DNA of 64,000 bases from Streptomyces sp. A0642 (GTDB taxonomy: Bacteria; Actinomycetota; Actinomycetes; Streptomycetales; Streptomycetaceae). Positions within the stretch are counted from its first letter, which is position 1. Each line of letters starts with the position of its first letter. Below, piece by piece: positions 35,495 through 44,665 of this stretch. The DNA is taken from positions 62,001 to 126,000 of the forward strand of contig NZ_SSBL01000016.1 of the NCBI RefSeq assembly GCF_004795105.1. Reading direction: 5' to 3'. Made by a program: the position numbers and the translations under genes. The notes beneath the pieces were generated by a model. That model was not told the origin of the DNA. It was given only the letters and a program-made list of their open reading frames with translations, and did not search any database.

Positions 35495-36298
35495 ATGCGT
35501 CCGCAGCACCGGACGGGGCGCCGCGCCGCCGCCGCCGCCGTGGCTCTCACGGGCGCCGCACTGCTGGCCGCCTGCGGAACCGGCGGTGAGCTGAGGAGCG
35601 CCGGACCCGCCCCGGACGCCATCGGCCCCGCCCGCCTCTGGCCGGAGCTGCCGCCCGCGTCCGCCGCCCCGTACGACTACGGCGAGGGCGAGACCGCGCA
35701 CATCCCCGGGATCACCGTCCCGGGCGGCGACGTGCGCCGGGTGGACCCGGTGGCGGTGGTGCGGGCGGGGCTGAACGCCCGCCCGGACCGGTCCAGCGGC
35801 ACGGCCGCGTTCCCGGCCGAGACGGTACGGCGGATCAACGCCTGCCGGACCGCGCCCGCGTCCTGCCCGGTGCTGAAGCCGTACTACCGGGATCTGACGG
35901 GCGACGGCCGGGACGAGATGGTGCTCGGCATCCAGCTGGCCGACCGGCAGCTCTCCGTGCGCGTCTACATGCCGGAGCCGAGCGGACTCACCCGGATCAT
36001 GTCGACCTCCGACGCGGTGATCAGCGTGGAACTGGCGGGGCGGGACCTGATCATGCGGGCGCCGTCGGCCATCACCGGGTACGAGTACCGCACGGCCTGG
36101 TCCTGGGACGACCAGCAGCGCGCCATGCTGCCCACGCAGGACGAGATCCTGCGGATGACCCCGCGGGACGGTCCGGGCCGGCGTCACACCCCGAGCGCCC
36201 GGCCCTCCGCCCGGCCGACCGCGGACGCGAGCCCGTCGCCCGCCCCCGTCGCGCCCACCGCGGCCCCGTCGGCGCCCGTGACCGCGGAGCGCCGGTGA
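35495..36298 (+). CDS. Lipoprotein coupled to a sensor kinase
   Basis: The 267-aa product has an Arg-rich start, a hydrophobic h-region and the lipobox LLAAC, so the mature protein is anchored by a lipidated Cys outside the membrane. An EF-hand-like or FG-GAP-like segment (YYRDLTGDGRDEMVLGIQL) is followed by a beta-rich domain and a Pro/Ser/Ala-rich tail. GGGAGGAAG precedes the ATG at 35495. Its TGA overlaps the GTG start of the kinase gene. By analogy with lipoproteins that tune cell-envelope kinases, it may modulate that sensor; this is inference. Confidence 0.8.
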   Translation: MRPQHRTGRRAAAAAVALTGAALLAACGTGGELRSAGPAPDAIGPARLWPELPPASAAPYDYGEGETAHIPGITVPGGDVRRVDPVAVVRAGLNARPDRSSGTAAFPAETVRRINACRTAPASCPVLKPYYRDLTGDGRDEMVLGIQLADRQLSVRVYMPEPSGLTRIMSTSDAVISVELAGRDLIMRAPSAITGYEYRTAWSWDDQQRAMLPTQDEILRMTPRDGPGRRHTPSARPSARPTADASPSPAPVAPTAAPSAPVTAERR

Positions 36299-37629
36299 GA
36301 GGCCGGCGGACCGGCGCGGCCCGGGTCCGCCGGCCCGGGCTGTGGCGGCGGCTGCCCGCCTGGACGGCGACGCTCACCTGGAAGTCCGCGGTCTTCATCA
36401 CCGTGATGTGCTGCGTGCTGGCGGCGCTGCTCGGCGTGCTGGTGCACACCGCGGTCACCCGGCAGACGGTCGGCCACGCCCGGGAGAAGGCCCTGTCCCG
36501 GCTGGAGGACGCCACCGCCGCCTACCAGGCGGGCGGGGCGCTGCCGCCGCGTTCCGGGCTCGATCCGCCGGGGCTCCCGGCGTCGCTGCGCGCCCTGGCG
36601 GTGGGCGGCGAGCGGGGCACGATGGTCGCCGACCACCGCGGCCGCGCCACGATGTGGGCCGCCGCACCGGCCGACGGCCACGCCCTGGCGACGCAGGTCG
36701 ACTACAGCCAGAGCGCCCGCACGATCAACGGCCTGGACGGGGCGATCGTCGGCTCCTCGCTGCTGGCGATCGGCGCCACGCTGCTCGTCGGCGCGTTCTC
36801 CGTCACCCGGGTCACCCGGCGGCTGCACCAGACCGCGCGGGTGGCCCGCCGGATCGGTGCCGGCGATCTGGACGCCCGCGTCAACGACCCCCGCACGGCC
36901 GACCCCTCGCGCCGGCAGGACGAGGTCGCGATCGTCGCCGGAGCGCTGGACACCATGGCCTCGACGCTCCAGCGCAAGCTCGTGGCCGAACAGCGCTTCA
37001 CCGCCGATGTCGCGCACGAGCTGCGCACCCCGCTGACCGGCCTGTCGGCCGCCGCCGAACTGCTGCCGCCGGGCCGCCCGTCGGAGCTGGTCCAGGACCG
37101 GGTCCGGGCGCTGCGCGCCCTCACGGAGGACCTGCTGGAGATCTCCCGGCTCGACGCCCGTACCGAGCAGGTCGATCTCGCCGTGCACGAACTGGCGCCG
37201 CTCGCCGAGCGGGTGGCGCGTGCCGCGGGCCCCGGCACCGAGGTCAGGATCGTGCCGGACGGCCCGCCGGTGCGGGTCGAGACGGACAGGCGGCGACTGG
37301 AGCGGGTGCTCGGCAATCTGGTCGGCAACGCGCACCGGCACGGCCGCCCGCCGGTCGTGCTGACGGTCGACGGGCCGGTGGTGACCGTGCGCGACCACGG
37401 GGAGGGCTTCCCCGGCTATCTGATCGCGGGCGGACCGCAGCGCTTCCGCACGGAGGGCGGCACGAAGGGGCACGGTCTCGGGCTGACCATCGCCGTGGGG
37501 CAGGCGGAGGTGATGGGGGCCGGGCTGGCCTTCGAGAACGCGCCGGACGGCGGGGCGGTGGCCCGGCTGACGCTGCCGGAGTACGTACCGCCGGACGACG
37601 ACGCGGAGCCGCCGCCCGCGGTCGCCTGA
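36295..37629 (+). CDS. Orphan membrane sensor histidine kinase
   Basis: The 444-aa kinase starts at a GTG overlapping the lipoprotein stop (GTGA). Order: first membrane helix (SAVFITVMCCVLAALLGVLVHTA), a short extracytoplasmic loop of about 100 residues, second helix (GSSLLAIGATLLVGAFSVT), HAMP linker, H-box ADVAHELRTPLTG, N-box NLVGNAHRHG, G1 box VRDHGEGF and G2 box GHGLGLTIAVG. No response regulator gene is adjacent. The neighbouring lipoprotein and the FtsW/PBP pair suggest a cell-envelope signal. Confidence 0.92.
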   Translation: MRGRRTGAARVRRPGLWRRLPAWTATLTWKSAVFITVMCCVLAALLGVLVHTAVTRQTVGHAREKALSRLEDATAAYQAGGALPPRSGLDPPGLPASLRALAVGGERGTMVADHRGRATMWAAAPADGHALATQVDYSQSARTINGLDGAIVGSSLLAIGATLLVGAFSVTRVTRRLHQTARVARRIGAGDLDARVNDPRTADPSRRQDEVAIVAGALDTMASTLQRKLVAEQRFTADVAHELRTPLTGLSAAAELLPPGRPSELVQDRVRALRALTEDLLEISRLDARTEQVDLAVHELAPLAERVARAAGPGTEVRIVPDGPPVRVETDRRRLERVLGNLVGNAHRHGRPPVVLTVDGPVVTVRDHGEGFPGYLIAGGPQRFRTEGGTKGHGLGLTIAVGQAEVMGAGLAFENAPDGGAVARLTLPEYVPPDDDAEPPPAVA

Positions 37630-37713
37630 CGGCGGCCGGCCGGCACCCGGCCCACGCACCTCTCCACCTGGACATAAGGGAAATACCACCCACCTCTTGC
37701 TACGTTGCGTGGC

Positions 37714-39093
37714 ATGACCGCAACGACGGCGGACGCACCCCCGCCCGAGCTGCGCCTGCCCAAGCGGCGCGGCGTAGAACTATCGCTCCTCATCGGGGCC
37801 GTCCTCATCTCCGTCTACGGCTACGCCGCCGTCGGTCTGGCCCACGACGACGCGGTCCCCCCGGACGTCGCCGGATACGGCGGCGGACTCGGACTGCTCG
37901 CCCTCCTCGCCCATCTCGCCGTCCGCTTCCGCGCCCCGTACGCGGATCCGCTGCTGCTGCCCATCGCCGTGCTGCTCAACGGCGTGGGCCTGGTGCTGAT
38001 CTACCGGCTCGACCTGGAGACTCCGAGGGACCAGGCCGCGCCCACCCAGCTGATCTGGTCCACGCTCGGCGTGGCGTTCTTCATCGGGGTGGTGGTGTTC
38101 CTGCGCGACCACCGGGTCCTCCAGCGCTACGCCTACCTCTCGGTCGCCGCGGCCCTCGTCCTGATGATCGTGCCGATCTTCTTCCCGGCGGTGAACGGCG
38201 CCAAGATCTGGATCAGGATCGGCGGATTCTCCTTCCAGCCCGGCGAGTTCGCCAAGATCCTGCTCGCCGTGTTCTTCGCCGCCTACCTCGCGGCGAACCA
38301 CAACGCGCTCGCGTACACCGGCCGCCGGATCTGGAAGCTCCAGCTCCCCACCGGCCGGGTGCTCGGCCCGATCGTGGCGATCTGGCTGCTCAGCGTCGGC
38401 GTCCTGGTCCTGGAGCGCGATCTGGGCACCTCGCTGCTGTTCTTCGGCCTGTTCGTGATCCTGCTGTACGTGGCGACCGGCCGGACCGGCTGGATCGCGG
38501 TCGGCCTGCTGCTGGCCGCCGTCGGGGCGTTCGTCGTCGGCTCCTTCGAACCCCATGTGCACAGCCGGGTGCAGGACTGGCTCGACCCGTTCGCCTCCAT
38601 CGACGCCGGCCGGGGGCCGGGGCAGCTCGCCCAGTCGCTGTTCGCCTTCGCCGCCGGGGGGATGCTCGGCACCGGGCTGGGACTCGGCCACTCCATCCTC
38701 ATCGGCTTCGCCGCCAAGTCCGACTTCATCCTGGCGACGGCCGGCGAGGAGCTCGGCCTGACCGGGCTGACCGCGCTCTTCCTGCTGTACGCGCTGCTGG
38801 TGGCGCGCGGCTACCGGGCCGGGCTCGCCCTGCGGGACGCGTTCGGGCGGCTGCTGTCGATCGGTCTCGCCTCGATCCTGGCGCTCCAGGTGTTCGTGAT
38901 CGCGGGCGGGGTGATGGGGCTGATCCCGCTGACCGGCATGGCGATGCCGTTCCTCGCGCAGGGCGGCTCCTCGGTGGTCACCAACTGGATCATCGTGGCC
39001 CTGCTGATCCGGGTCAGCGACGTGGCCCGCAGACCCCATCCCGACAGGGCGGAGACCGGAGTCGTCGCCCCGGCCCTGGAGGACGAGCTGTGA
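37714..39093 (+). CDS. FtsW/RodA/SpoVE family peptidoglycan polymerase
   Basis: This SEDS glycosyltransferase polymerises lipid II together with a class B PBP. The 459-aa protein has about ten or eleven membrane helices and the SEDS motifs NGAKIWIRIGGFSFQPGEFAKI, LERDLGTSLLFFG, GGMLGTGLGLGHS, KSDFILATAGEELGLTG and PLTGMAMPFLAQGGSS. The ATG at 37714 lacks a clear ribosome site but has TACGTT 7 nt before it, compatible with a leaderless mRNA. Its PBP partner follows by 34 nt. Confidence 0.94.
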   Translation: MTATTADAPPPELRLPKRRGVELSLLIGAVLISVYGYAAVGLAHDDAVPPDVAGYGGGLGLLALLAHLAVRFRAPYADPLLLPIAVLLNGVGLVLIYRLDLETPRDQAAPTQLIWSTLGVAFFIGVVVFLRDHRVLQRYAYLSVAAALVLMIVPIFFPAVNGAKIWIRIGGFSFQPGEFAKILLAVFFAAYLAANHNALAYTGRRIWKLQLPTGRVLGPIVAIWLLSVGVLVLERDLGTSLLFFGLFVILLYVATGRTGWIAVGLLLAAVGAFVVGSFEPHVHSRVQDWLDPFASIDAGRGPGQLAQSLFAFAAGGMLGTGLGLGHSILIGFAAKSDFILATAGEELGLTGLTALFLLYALLVARGYRAGLALRDAFGRLLSIGLASILALQVFVIAGGVMGLIPLTGMAMPFLAQGGSSVVTNWIIVALLIRVSDVARRPHPDRAETGVVAPALEDEL

Positions 39094-39127
39094 ACCCGCA
39101 CCCGCCGACCGCCCGGGGGACCCTGGC

Positions 39128-40585
39128 ATGATCCGCCACATCCGCCACGCCGCCGCGTTCTGTCTGCTGCTGCTCGTGGCCCTCCTGGTGAACGCCGCCC
39201 GCGTCCAGGTCTTCGAGGCCGACGAGCTCGACGACAACCCCGCCAACCGCCGTACCACCATCGCCCGTTACGACCAGCCGCGCGGCGACATCCTGGTCGG
39301 CGGCCGGTCCGTCACGGGCTCGAAGGACACCGGCGACCAGCTCGCGTACGAGCGCACCTACCGCAATGGGCCGCTGTACGCCCCGGTGACGGGATACGCC
39401 TCGCAGACGTACGGCACCACCCTCATCGAGAACGCCGAGGACGGGATCCTCTCCGGCACCGACTCCCTGCTCGCCCCGCTCCCCCTCTGGAACGACATCA
39501 CCCGCGGCCGGCAGCCGGGCGGCGATGTCGTCACCACGATCAAGGACTCCGTGCAGCGCGCCGCGTACGAGGGGCTCGGCGGCCGGCGGGGCGCGGTCGC
39601 GGCCGTCGATCCGACGAGCGGCGAGGTCCTGGCCCTGGTCTCGACCCCGTCGTACGACCCCGGGCGGCTCTCCGGCACCGGTTCGTCCGTCACCGACGCC
39701 TGGCGGGAGCTCAACGCGTCCGGAAGTCAGCCGATGCTGAACCGGGCCATCCGGCAGACGTATCCGCCCGGCTCCACCTTCAAGATCGTGACGGCCGCGG
39801 CGGCGCTGGACGCGGAGGTCGTCACCGATCCGGACGCCGAGACCGACACCCCTTCGCCCTACGTCCTGCCGGGCACCTCGACCACCCTGCCCAACGAGGC
39901 CCGGGGCTGCGAGCAGGCGTCGCTGGCCGAGGCGATCCGGGTCTCGTGCAACACCGTGATGGCGCACCTCGGGGTGGAGGTCGGGCTGGACGGCATGGTG
40001 GAGGCGGTCGGCAGGTTCGGATTCAACGACACGGAGCTGAAGATCCCCTCCCGGGTGGCGAAGAGCAATTTCGACACGGAGATGAGTGACGACCAGCTGG
40101 CGCTGTCCTCCATCGGTCAGTTCGACACGACGGCGACCCCGCTCCAGATGGCGATGGTGGCCTCGGCCGTGGCCAACGGCGGCGACCTCATGTATCCGCA
40201 CCTGGTCGACCGTACGACGACGCAACGAGGCTCCACCGTCCGTACCACCGGCTCGCGTTCGTACCACCGGGCGATGAACCCGATGACGGCGATGCGGCTG
40301 CGGCAGATGATGATCGACGTGGTGCAGGACGGCACGGGCGCCAACGCGGCCATCGACGGGGTGACGGTCGGCGGCAAGACGGGAACGGCCCAGCACGGCA
40401 TCGACAACTCCGGCACGCCGTACGCCTGGTTCATCTCCTGGGCGCAGGCTCCGGACACCGGGCGGCCCGCCGTCGCCGTCGCGGTGGTCGTCGAGGACGC
40501 CTCCGCCGACCGGGCCGACATCAGCGGCGGGGGCAGTGCCGCGCCGATCGCCCGTTCCGTGATGGAGGCGGCCCTGGAAGACTGA
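39128..40585 (+). CDS. Class B penicillin-binding protein (transpeptidase)
   Basis: The 485-aa protein has one N-terminal membrane anchor (AFCLLLLVALLVNAARVQVF), a short pedestal domain and a transpeptidase domain with the serine motif STFK (PPGSTFKIVTAAAA), the SxN motif SCN (RVSCNTVMAHLG) and KTG (GGKTGTAQHG). It is the likely partner of the SEDS protein just upstream. It is shorter than PBP2/FtsI enzymes, as usual for the extra SEDS-PBP pairs of streptomycetes. Confidence 0.95.
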   Translation: MIRHIRHAAAFCLLLLVALLVNAARVQVFEADELDDNPANRRTTIARYDQPRGDILVGGRSVTGSKDTGDQLAYERTYRNGPLYAPVTGYASQTYGTTLIENAEDGILSGTDSLLAPLPLWNDITRGRQPGGDVVTTIKDSVQRAAYEGLGGRRGAVAAVDPTSGEVLALVSTPSYDPGRLSGTGSSVTDAWRELNASGSQPMLNRAIRQTYPPGSTFKIVTAAAALDAEVVTDPDAETDTPSPYVLPGTSTTLPNEARGCEQASLAEAIRVSCNTVMAHLGVEVGLDGMVEAVGRFGFNDTELKIPSRVAKSNFDTEMSDDQLALSSIGQFDTTATPLQMAMVASAVANGGDLMYPHLVDRTTTQRGSTVRTTGSRSYHRAMNPMTAMRLRQMMIDVVQDGTGANAAIDGVTVGGKTGTAQHGIDNSGTPYAWFISWAQAPDTGRPAVAVAVVVEDASADRADISGGGSAAPIARSVMEAALED

Positions 40586-40589
40586 TCCG

Positions 40590-41663
40590 GTGACGGATTC
40601 CAGGGACGTCCCCGGGGCGCTGGCCGCGATCGAGAGGGAGGATCCGCGGCTCTGCGCGTTCACCGGCGTCTGGCGCGAGGAGGCCCTCGCCAGGCTGCCG
40701 GCGGCGGCCCGGCTCCCCCTCCGCGGCCTGCCGTTCGCGGTGAAGGGCCCCGCCGGGATCCGTTCGTACGCCGCCCGGCGGCTGATCGCGGCCGGCGGCG
40801 TCCCGGTCGGCTCGACCTCCGTCCCGGGCCCCGGCACGCACTGGCAGACCTGGGGTCTCGGCACGCACGGCCGCACCGTCAACCCGTGGCGGGCGGACCG
40901 GACGCCGGGCGGCTCGTCGGCGGGCTCGGCGGTGGCCGTCGCGGCGGATCTCGTGGACCTGGCGACCGGCAGCGACGGGGCGGGATCGGTGCGCATCCCG
41001 GCCGCCTGGTGCGGGGTGTTCGGGCTGAAGACGACCAACGGGCTGCTGCCCTCCCCCGACCGCTCGGGCCTCGCGTCCGCGGGAGTCCTGACCCCGACGG
41101 CCGCGCAGGCGCGGGCCTACCTGGCTCACGTCCTGGACGCTCCCGCGCACGAGCCGGTCGCGGGCGGACCGCCCCTGCCCGCCGCCTACAGCCCGGACCT
41201 GGGGTTCGCCGACGTCGACCCGGAGGTGGCGGCGGTGGTGCGCGCCGCGGTGCGGCGGCTGGCCGGTGCGGGCGTGGTGCGGCTCGCGGACGGCGGCTGC
41301 GCGCTGCTGGACCCGGGGGCGGCCTGGCAGGCGGTGCGGAAGGGGGAGGTGCCGCAGCACCTCGGGGAGCTCCGGCGCGAGAACGACCGGAGACTGGACG
41401 CCTTCTTCGAGGGCACGCCGCTGCTTCTCACCCCCGTCACGCCCAACCGCCCGCACGGCCACGACGGTCCGGGGGCCCTCTTCTCCACCTCGCTGACCTG
41501 GGCGTTCAACCTGAGCGGGCATCCGGCGGCAAGCGTGCCCGCCGGGTTCACCCCGGACGGCTGCCCGGTCGGGCTCCAACTCGTGGCCCGGCGGGGCGCG
41601 GACGCCTCGCTGCTCGCCATGGCCTGCGCGGTGGAGAAGGCCCTGGGTCCCCTGCGGCCCTGA
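40590..41663 (+). CDS. Amidase-signature family hydrolase (short form)
   Basis: The 357-aa enzyme keeps the Ser-cisSer-Lys triad: Lys52 in LPFAVKG, the cis Ser in TPGGSSAGSAVAVA and the nucleophile Ser in GSDGAGSVRIPAAWCGVFGLK. Length is at the low end for the family (usually 450-500). The GTG start is 5 nt after the PBP stop, so it is probably co-transcribed with the SEDS-PBP pair. The amide substrate is unknown; GatA is unlikely because of the size and the absence of gatB/gatC. Confidence 0.88.
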   Translation: MTDSRDVPGALAAIEREDPRLCAFTGVWREEALARLPAAARLPLRGLPFAVKGPAGIRSYAARRLIAAGGVPVGSTSVPGPGTHWQTWGLGTHGRTVNPWRADRTPGGSSAGSAVAVAADLVDLATGSDGAGSVRIPAAWCGVFGLKTTNGLLPSPDRSGLASAGVLTPTAAQARAYLAHVLDAPAHEPVAGGPPLPAAYSPDLGFADVDPEVAAVVRAAVRRLAGAGVVRLADGGCALLDPGAAWQAVRKGEVPQHLGELRRENDRRLDAFFEGTPLLLTPVTPNRPHGHDGPGALFSTSLTWAFNLSGHPAASVPAGFTPDGCPVGLQLVARRGADASLLAMACAVEKALGPLRP

Positions 41664-41700
41664 CGGGCGGAACCCGGCGCCGGAGCCCGGCCGGCCGATG

Positions 41701-42567
41701 TCAGCCGGCCTCGGCCCCGGCTATCGGCTTGCGGGACTCGGCCCTGACCTTGGCGGTGTCCAGCGCGGCCTTTTCGAGGTCGATCTTCTCCGGGGCCTGG
41801 AGCGCGGTCTCGGCGGTGACGACGGCGACGAAGGACGCGGTGTTCGCGTCGCCCCACGCGCACATCGGGAGGGTGCTGCTGACGGCGCCCTCCGTGGACC
41901 GGACGACCTGGCAGGACACCGTGATGTCGTATCCCGCGGGGGTGAACTCCCGGGCGGGTACGGCGATGGTCATGCCCTTGTTCTGCACCGCCCCCTCCAG
42001 GATCTTGTCCCGGGTGAAGGCGGGCCCCTTGATGCGGCCCCACATCCCGGAGACGACCAGGGTGCCGCCGCTCTCGGAGGTGTACTGCGTGACGACGGCC
42101 TTGGCGTCACGGATGGACGGGTCGTAGGTCTGCTCGATGTCCCGCCCGTCGGTCGCCGAGGAGTCCTTGAGCAGGGTGTATTCGCCGTCCAGGAGCTTCT
42201 TCGGCACGGTCAGCCGGTATTCGGCCGCCGGGAAGCCGCCGGCCGACGGGATCCCGCCCCCCTTCGCCTCGTCCATCAGCCGCGAAATGCCGAACGCGAG
42301 AGCGCCGGCCACCACCATGGCGCCGACGGTGATCCCGACGATCAGCCCGGTGCGCTTCCTCCTCGGCGGCGGCTTCCCGGGGAACCCGGGCGTGCCCGGT
42401 GCGGGAGCGCCCCAGGGCTGGGGCGCCTGCGGATACCCGTAGGGCGGCTGCCCGGGCGCCGGCTGCTGCGCGTACGGAGGGTGCTGGGGCTGCGGCTGGT
42501 GCTGCGGGGGTCCGTACGGGCCCTGCGGCGCTCCGTACGGGCCCTGCGGGGGCGGGGGCGTGGTCAT
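41701..42567 (-). CDS. Membrane protein with Pro/Gln/Tyr-rich cytoplasmic head
   Basis: The 288-aa product starts MTTPPPPQGPYG and has about 65 residues of QPYG/PPY-type low-complexity sequence, a basic stop (PPRRKRT), one membrane helix (GLIVGITVGAMVVAGALAFGI) and an exported beta-rich domain of about 180 residues (AEYRLTVPKKLLDGEYTLLKD, VSGMWGRIKGPAFTRDKIL, DITVSCQVV...PMCAWGD with a probable disulfide). I do not know its function. TAATTT sits 7 nt before the ATG without a ribosome site, suggesting a leaderless mRNA. Confidence 0.75.
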   Translation of the reverse strand: MTTPPPPQGPYGAPQGPYGPPQHQPQPQHPPYAQQPAPGQPPYGYPQAPQPWGAPAPGTPGFPGKPPPRRKRTGLIVGITVGAMVVAGALAFGISRLMDEAKGGGIPSAGGFPAAEYRLTVPKKLLDGEYTLLKDSSATDGRDIEQTYDPSIRDAKAVVTQYTSESGGTLVVSGMWGRIKGPAFTRDKILEGAVQNKGMTIAVPAREFTPAGYDITVSCQVVRSTEGAVSSTLPMCAWGDANTASFVAVVTAETALQAPEKIDLEKAALDTAKVRAESRKPIAGAEAG

Positions 42568-42646
42568 GGAGGCCAAATTACGTCATGTACACGAACACCG
42601 TTTCGAGCCCCCGGGCCGGGCTGGGCCGACCCGGCCGGGCCGTGCG

Positions 42647-43537
42647 TCAGCTCAGGGGCTCGCGGCGTCGCAGCCACTCGGCCGGCACGCCCTCGACCCC
42701 CGTGACCGCGCCGACCACCCCGCCGGTGATGGCGCACGTGGTGTCGACGTCCCCGAGTCCTTCGGCGGTGGACCAGAGCGCCGCCTCCAGGTCGCCGGGG
42801 TGCCGGGCGGCGGTCCACAGGGCGAACGGCACGGTGTCCTCCGCGCGGATGCGCTGCCCGTTGCCCAGCAGATCGGCGGCCTTCCACGGTGCGGTGCCGA
42901 AGGGGACGTCCGCGGCGCGCAGCAGCCCCTCCCGCACGGCCCCGGCGGGGGTCCGGCCGGCGACCCGGGAGAGGGTGAACTCGCCCCGTACCGCCAGCGC
43001 GGCGGCAACGGCGACCGCCACCGCGCCCGCGATCCCCTCCGGGTGGGCGTGGGTGACCTCCGCCTGGAGCGCCGCCTGTTCGGCCGCGTGGCCGACGTCG
43101 CGGTGGAAGCGCGCGCCGAGCGGGGCGACCCGCATCGCGGCGCCGTTGCCGAGGCTCCCGCCCTCGAACAGTCCGGGGGCCAGCGTCCGCCAGTCGGCAG
43201 GGGATGCCAGCAGCTGGGGCAGCAGCAGGTGCATGCCGTGGCCGTACCCACGGGCCCGATCGGCATCGAAGGCGAGCGCGAAGTGCAGCGCGAGCCGGTC
43301 CTGCTCGACCTCCCCGTGCTCGTCGAGCGTCCGCTGCAGCGCACGGGCCAGGGCGGTGTCGTCGGTCCAGTGCCAGACGGGCTCGTGCGGTGTGCGGCGC
43401 GCCCTGATCTCCCGGGCCGCCTGCCGGGGCTCGCGGAAGAGGGGGAACCACCGCTCGCCGAAGGCGTCCCCGAGCGCGAGGCCTTCGAGGCTGCGGCGGG
43501 CCGCGGCCGGATCCGGGGAGACGGCGGTGGTCGGCAT
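42647..43537 (-). CDS. ADP-ribosylglycohydrolase family protein
   Basis: This family removes ADP-ribose from proteins or nucleic acids with a binuclear magnesium centre. The 296-aa product shows GLALGDAFGERWF, the metal-binding WTDDTALARAL, GGSLGNGAAMRVAPLG and the second metal site GLGDVDTTCAITGGVVGA. ATG at 43537. It is divergent from the GNAT gene, with under 100 nt between them. No ADP-ribosyltransferase gene is visible nearby, so its substrate is unknown. Confidence 0.92.
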   Translation of the reverse strand: MPTTAVSPDPAAARRSLEGLALGDAFGERWFPLFREPRQAAREIRARRTPHEPVWHWTDDTALARALQRTLDEHGEVEQDRLALHFALAFDADRARGYGHGMHLLLPQLLASPADWRTLAPGLFEGGSLGNGAAMRVAPLGARFHRDVGHAAEQAALQAEVTHAHPEGIAGAVAVAVAAALAVRGEFTLSRVAGRTPAGAVREGLLRAADVPFGTAPWKAADLLGNGQRIRAEDTVPFALWTAARHPGDLEAALWSTAEGLGDVDTTCAITGGVVGAVTGVEGVPAEWLRRREPLS

Positions 43538-43630
43538 GGCCCCATCCTCCCGCCGGCAGACCGGGACCGTCCACCGGATTCCGGCCGGCCCGTGAATCTC
43601 CGCGGAGCCGTGTGATGTGATCCTGGGCCC

Positions 43631-44155
43631 ATGAACGACCGTCCCGGCCTTGTCGTCGTAGCGCCTGATGTCCGCACGCTCTCCACCGTGGACGGGCTGT
43701 CCGCGCTGCTCATCGACTACCACCTCCGGACGGAGACGGAGAAGGGCCGGCCGGTCGCCGGCGCGGCGGAGCTGCCCGAGCGGTACCGGGCGGAGGCCGA
43801 GGATCCGGAGGGCGCGTTCGCCGAGGCCGTCGTGCTCGTCGCGCTGGACGGGGGGACCGCGGTCGGCTGCCTCGTGGTGACCGCCCCCGCGGACGGCCGG
43901 ACGGAGATCAAACGCCTGTGGACGGACCCCGGTCACCGCGGCCGGGGCGTCGCGTCGGCCCTGCTCGACGCCGCCCTCGCGCAGGCCGCGCGGAGCGGGG
44001 CCCGTGCCGTCCGCCTGTCGGTGTGGCGGTGGCGCACCGGAGCCGTCTCGCTCTACGAACGGTTCGGCTTCGCCGTCACCGAGTCGTGGGACGAGCGGGC
44101 TGAACTGATCTGCATGGAAAGGGCTGTCGAGCCGCAGACTCCTGTACACGGCTGA
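43631..44155 (+). CDS. GNAT family N-acetyltransferase
   Basis: The 174-aa single-domain protein has the acetyl-CoA pyrophosphate-binding motif A (IKRLWTDPGHRGRGVASALLDAAL) and motif B (VRLSVWRWRTGAVSLYERFGFAV). It lacks the N-terminal helices of antibiotic acetyltransferases. The acceptor is unknown. Confidence 0.92.
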   Translation: MNDRPGLVVVAPDVRTLSTVDGLSALLIDYHLRTETEKGRPVAGAAELPERYRAEAEDPEGAFAEAVVLVALDGGTAVGCLVVTAPADGRTEIKRLWTDPGHRGRGVASALLDAALAQAARSGARAVRLSVWRWRTGAVSLYERFGFAVTESWDERAELICMERAVEPQTPVHG

Positions 44156-44196
44156 GCAGTTGGCAGATCGTTGCTGCCGCGACGGAAGAGAACAGC

Positions 44197-44580
44197 ACGA
44201 CGCACTGGCCCGGAGGCATCAGCGCTCTCACCCTGTTCACCGAGGACCTGGAGGAGACGAAACGGTTCTACCGGGAGGTCTTCGGGCTGCCGGTGACCTA
44301 CGAGGACGACGCCTCGGCCGTGTTCACCTTCGGCAACACGCTCATCAACCTGCTGCGGACCACCGCCGCGCCCGGGCTGATCCGGCCGGCGGACGTCGCC
44401 GGCCCGGACACCGGCGTCCGGATGCAGTTGACGCTCCCCGTGGACGACGTGGACGCCATGTGCGAGGTGCTTGCCGAGCGCGGGGTGACGCTGCTGAACG
44501 GGCCGGTGGACCGGCCCTGGGGCATCCGGACCGCGAGCTTCCGCGATCCCGGCGGGCACATCCGGGAGATCGCGCGGTGA
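44197..44580 (+). CDS. VOC (glyoxalase/bleomycin-resistance fold) protein without a standard start codon
   Basis: A single VOC domain begins THWPGGISALTLFTEDLEETKRFYREVFGLPV and ends DRPWGIRTASFRDPGGHIREIAR, complete at both ends. No ATG, GTG or TTG occurs in this frame between the in-frame stop at 44101 and a GTG at 44293, which would remove about 32 domain residues. A ribosome-site-like GGAAGAG at 44183-44189 precedes AGC-ACG-ACG-CAC-TGG. I place the start at the ACG at 44197 by homology. It may use a rare ACG start, carry a mutated start, or contain a sequence error. Confidence 0.65.
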   Translation, partial: TTHWPGGISALTLFTEDLEETKRFYREVFGLPVTYEDDASAVFTFGNTLINLLRTTAAPGLIRPADVAGPDTGVRMQLTLPVDDVDAMCEVLAERGVTLLNGPVDRPWGIRTASFRDPGGHIREIAR

Positions 44581-44584
44581 GGGG

Positions 44585-44665
44585 GACGCAGGCTGCGGGC
44601 GGGACCCCGGCCACGGCTTCCGGCACCGGCCGGCGCCGTCGGGGTGCCCGACCGCTGCCTGCGTC
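44585..44665. terminator. Bidirectional hairpin between the convergent VOC and ferritin-like genes
   Basis: GACGCAGGC (44585-44593) pairs with GCCTGCGTC (44657-44665), which abuts the ferritin-like stop codon. The long loop contains further GC-rich complementarity. Confidence 0.55.
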
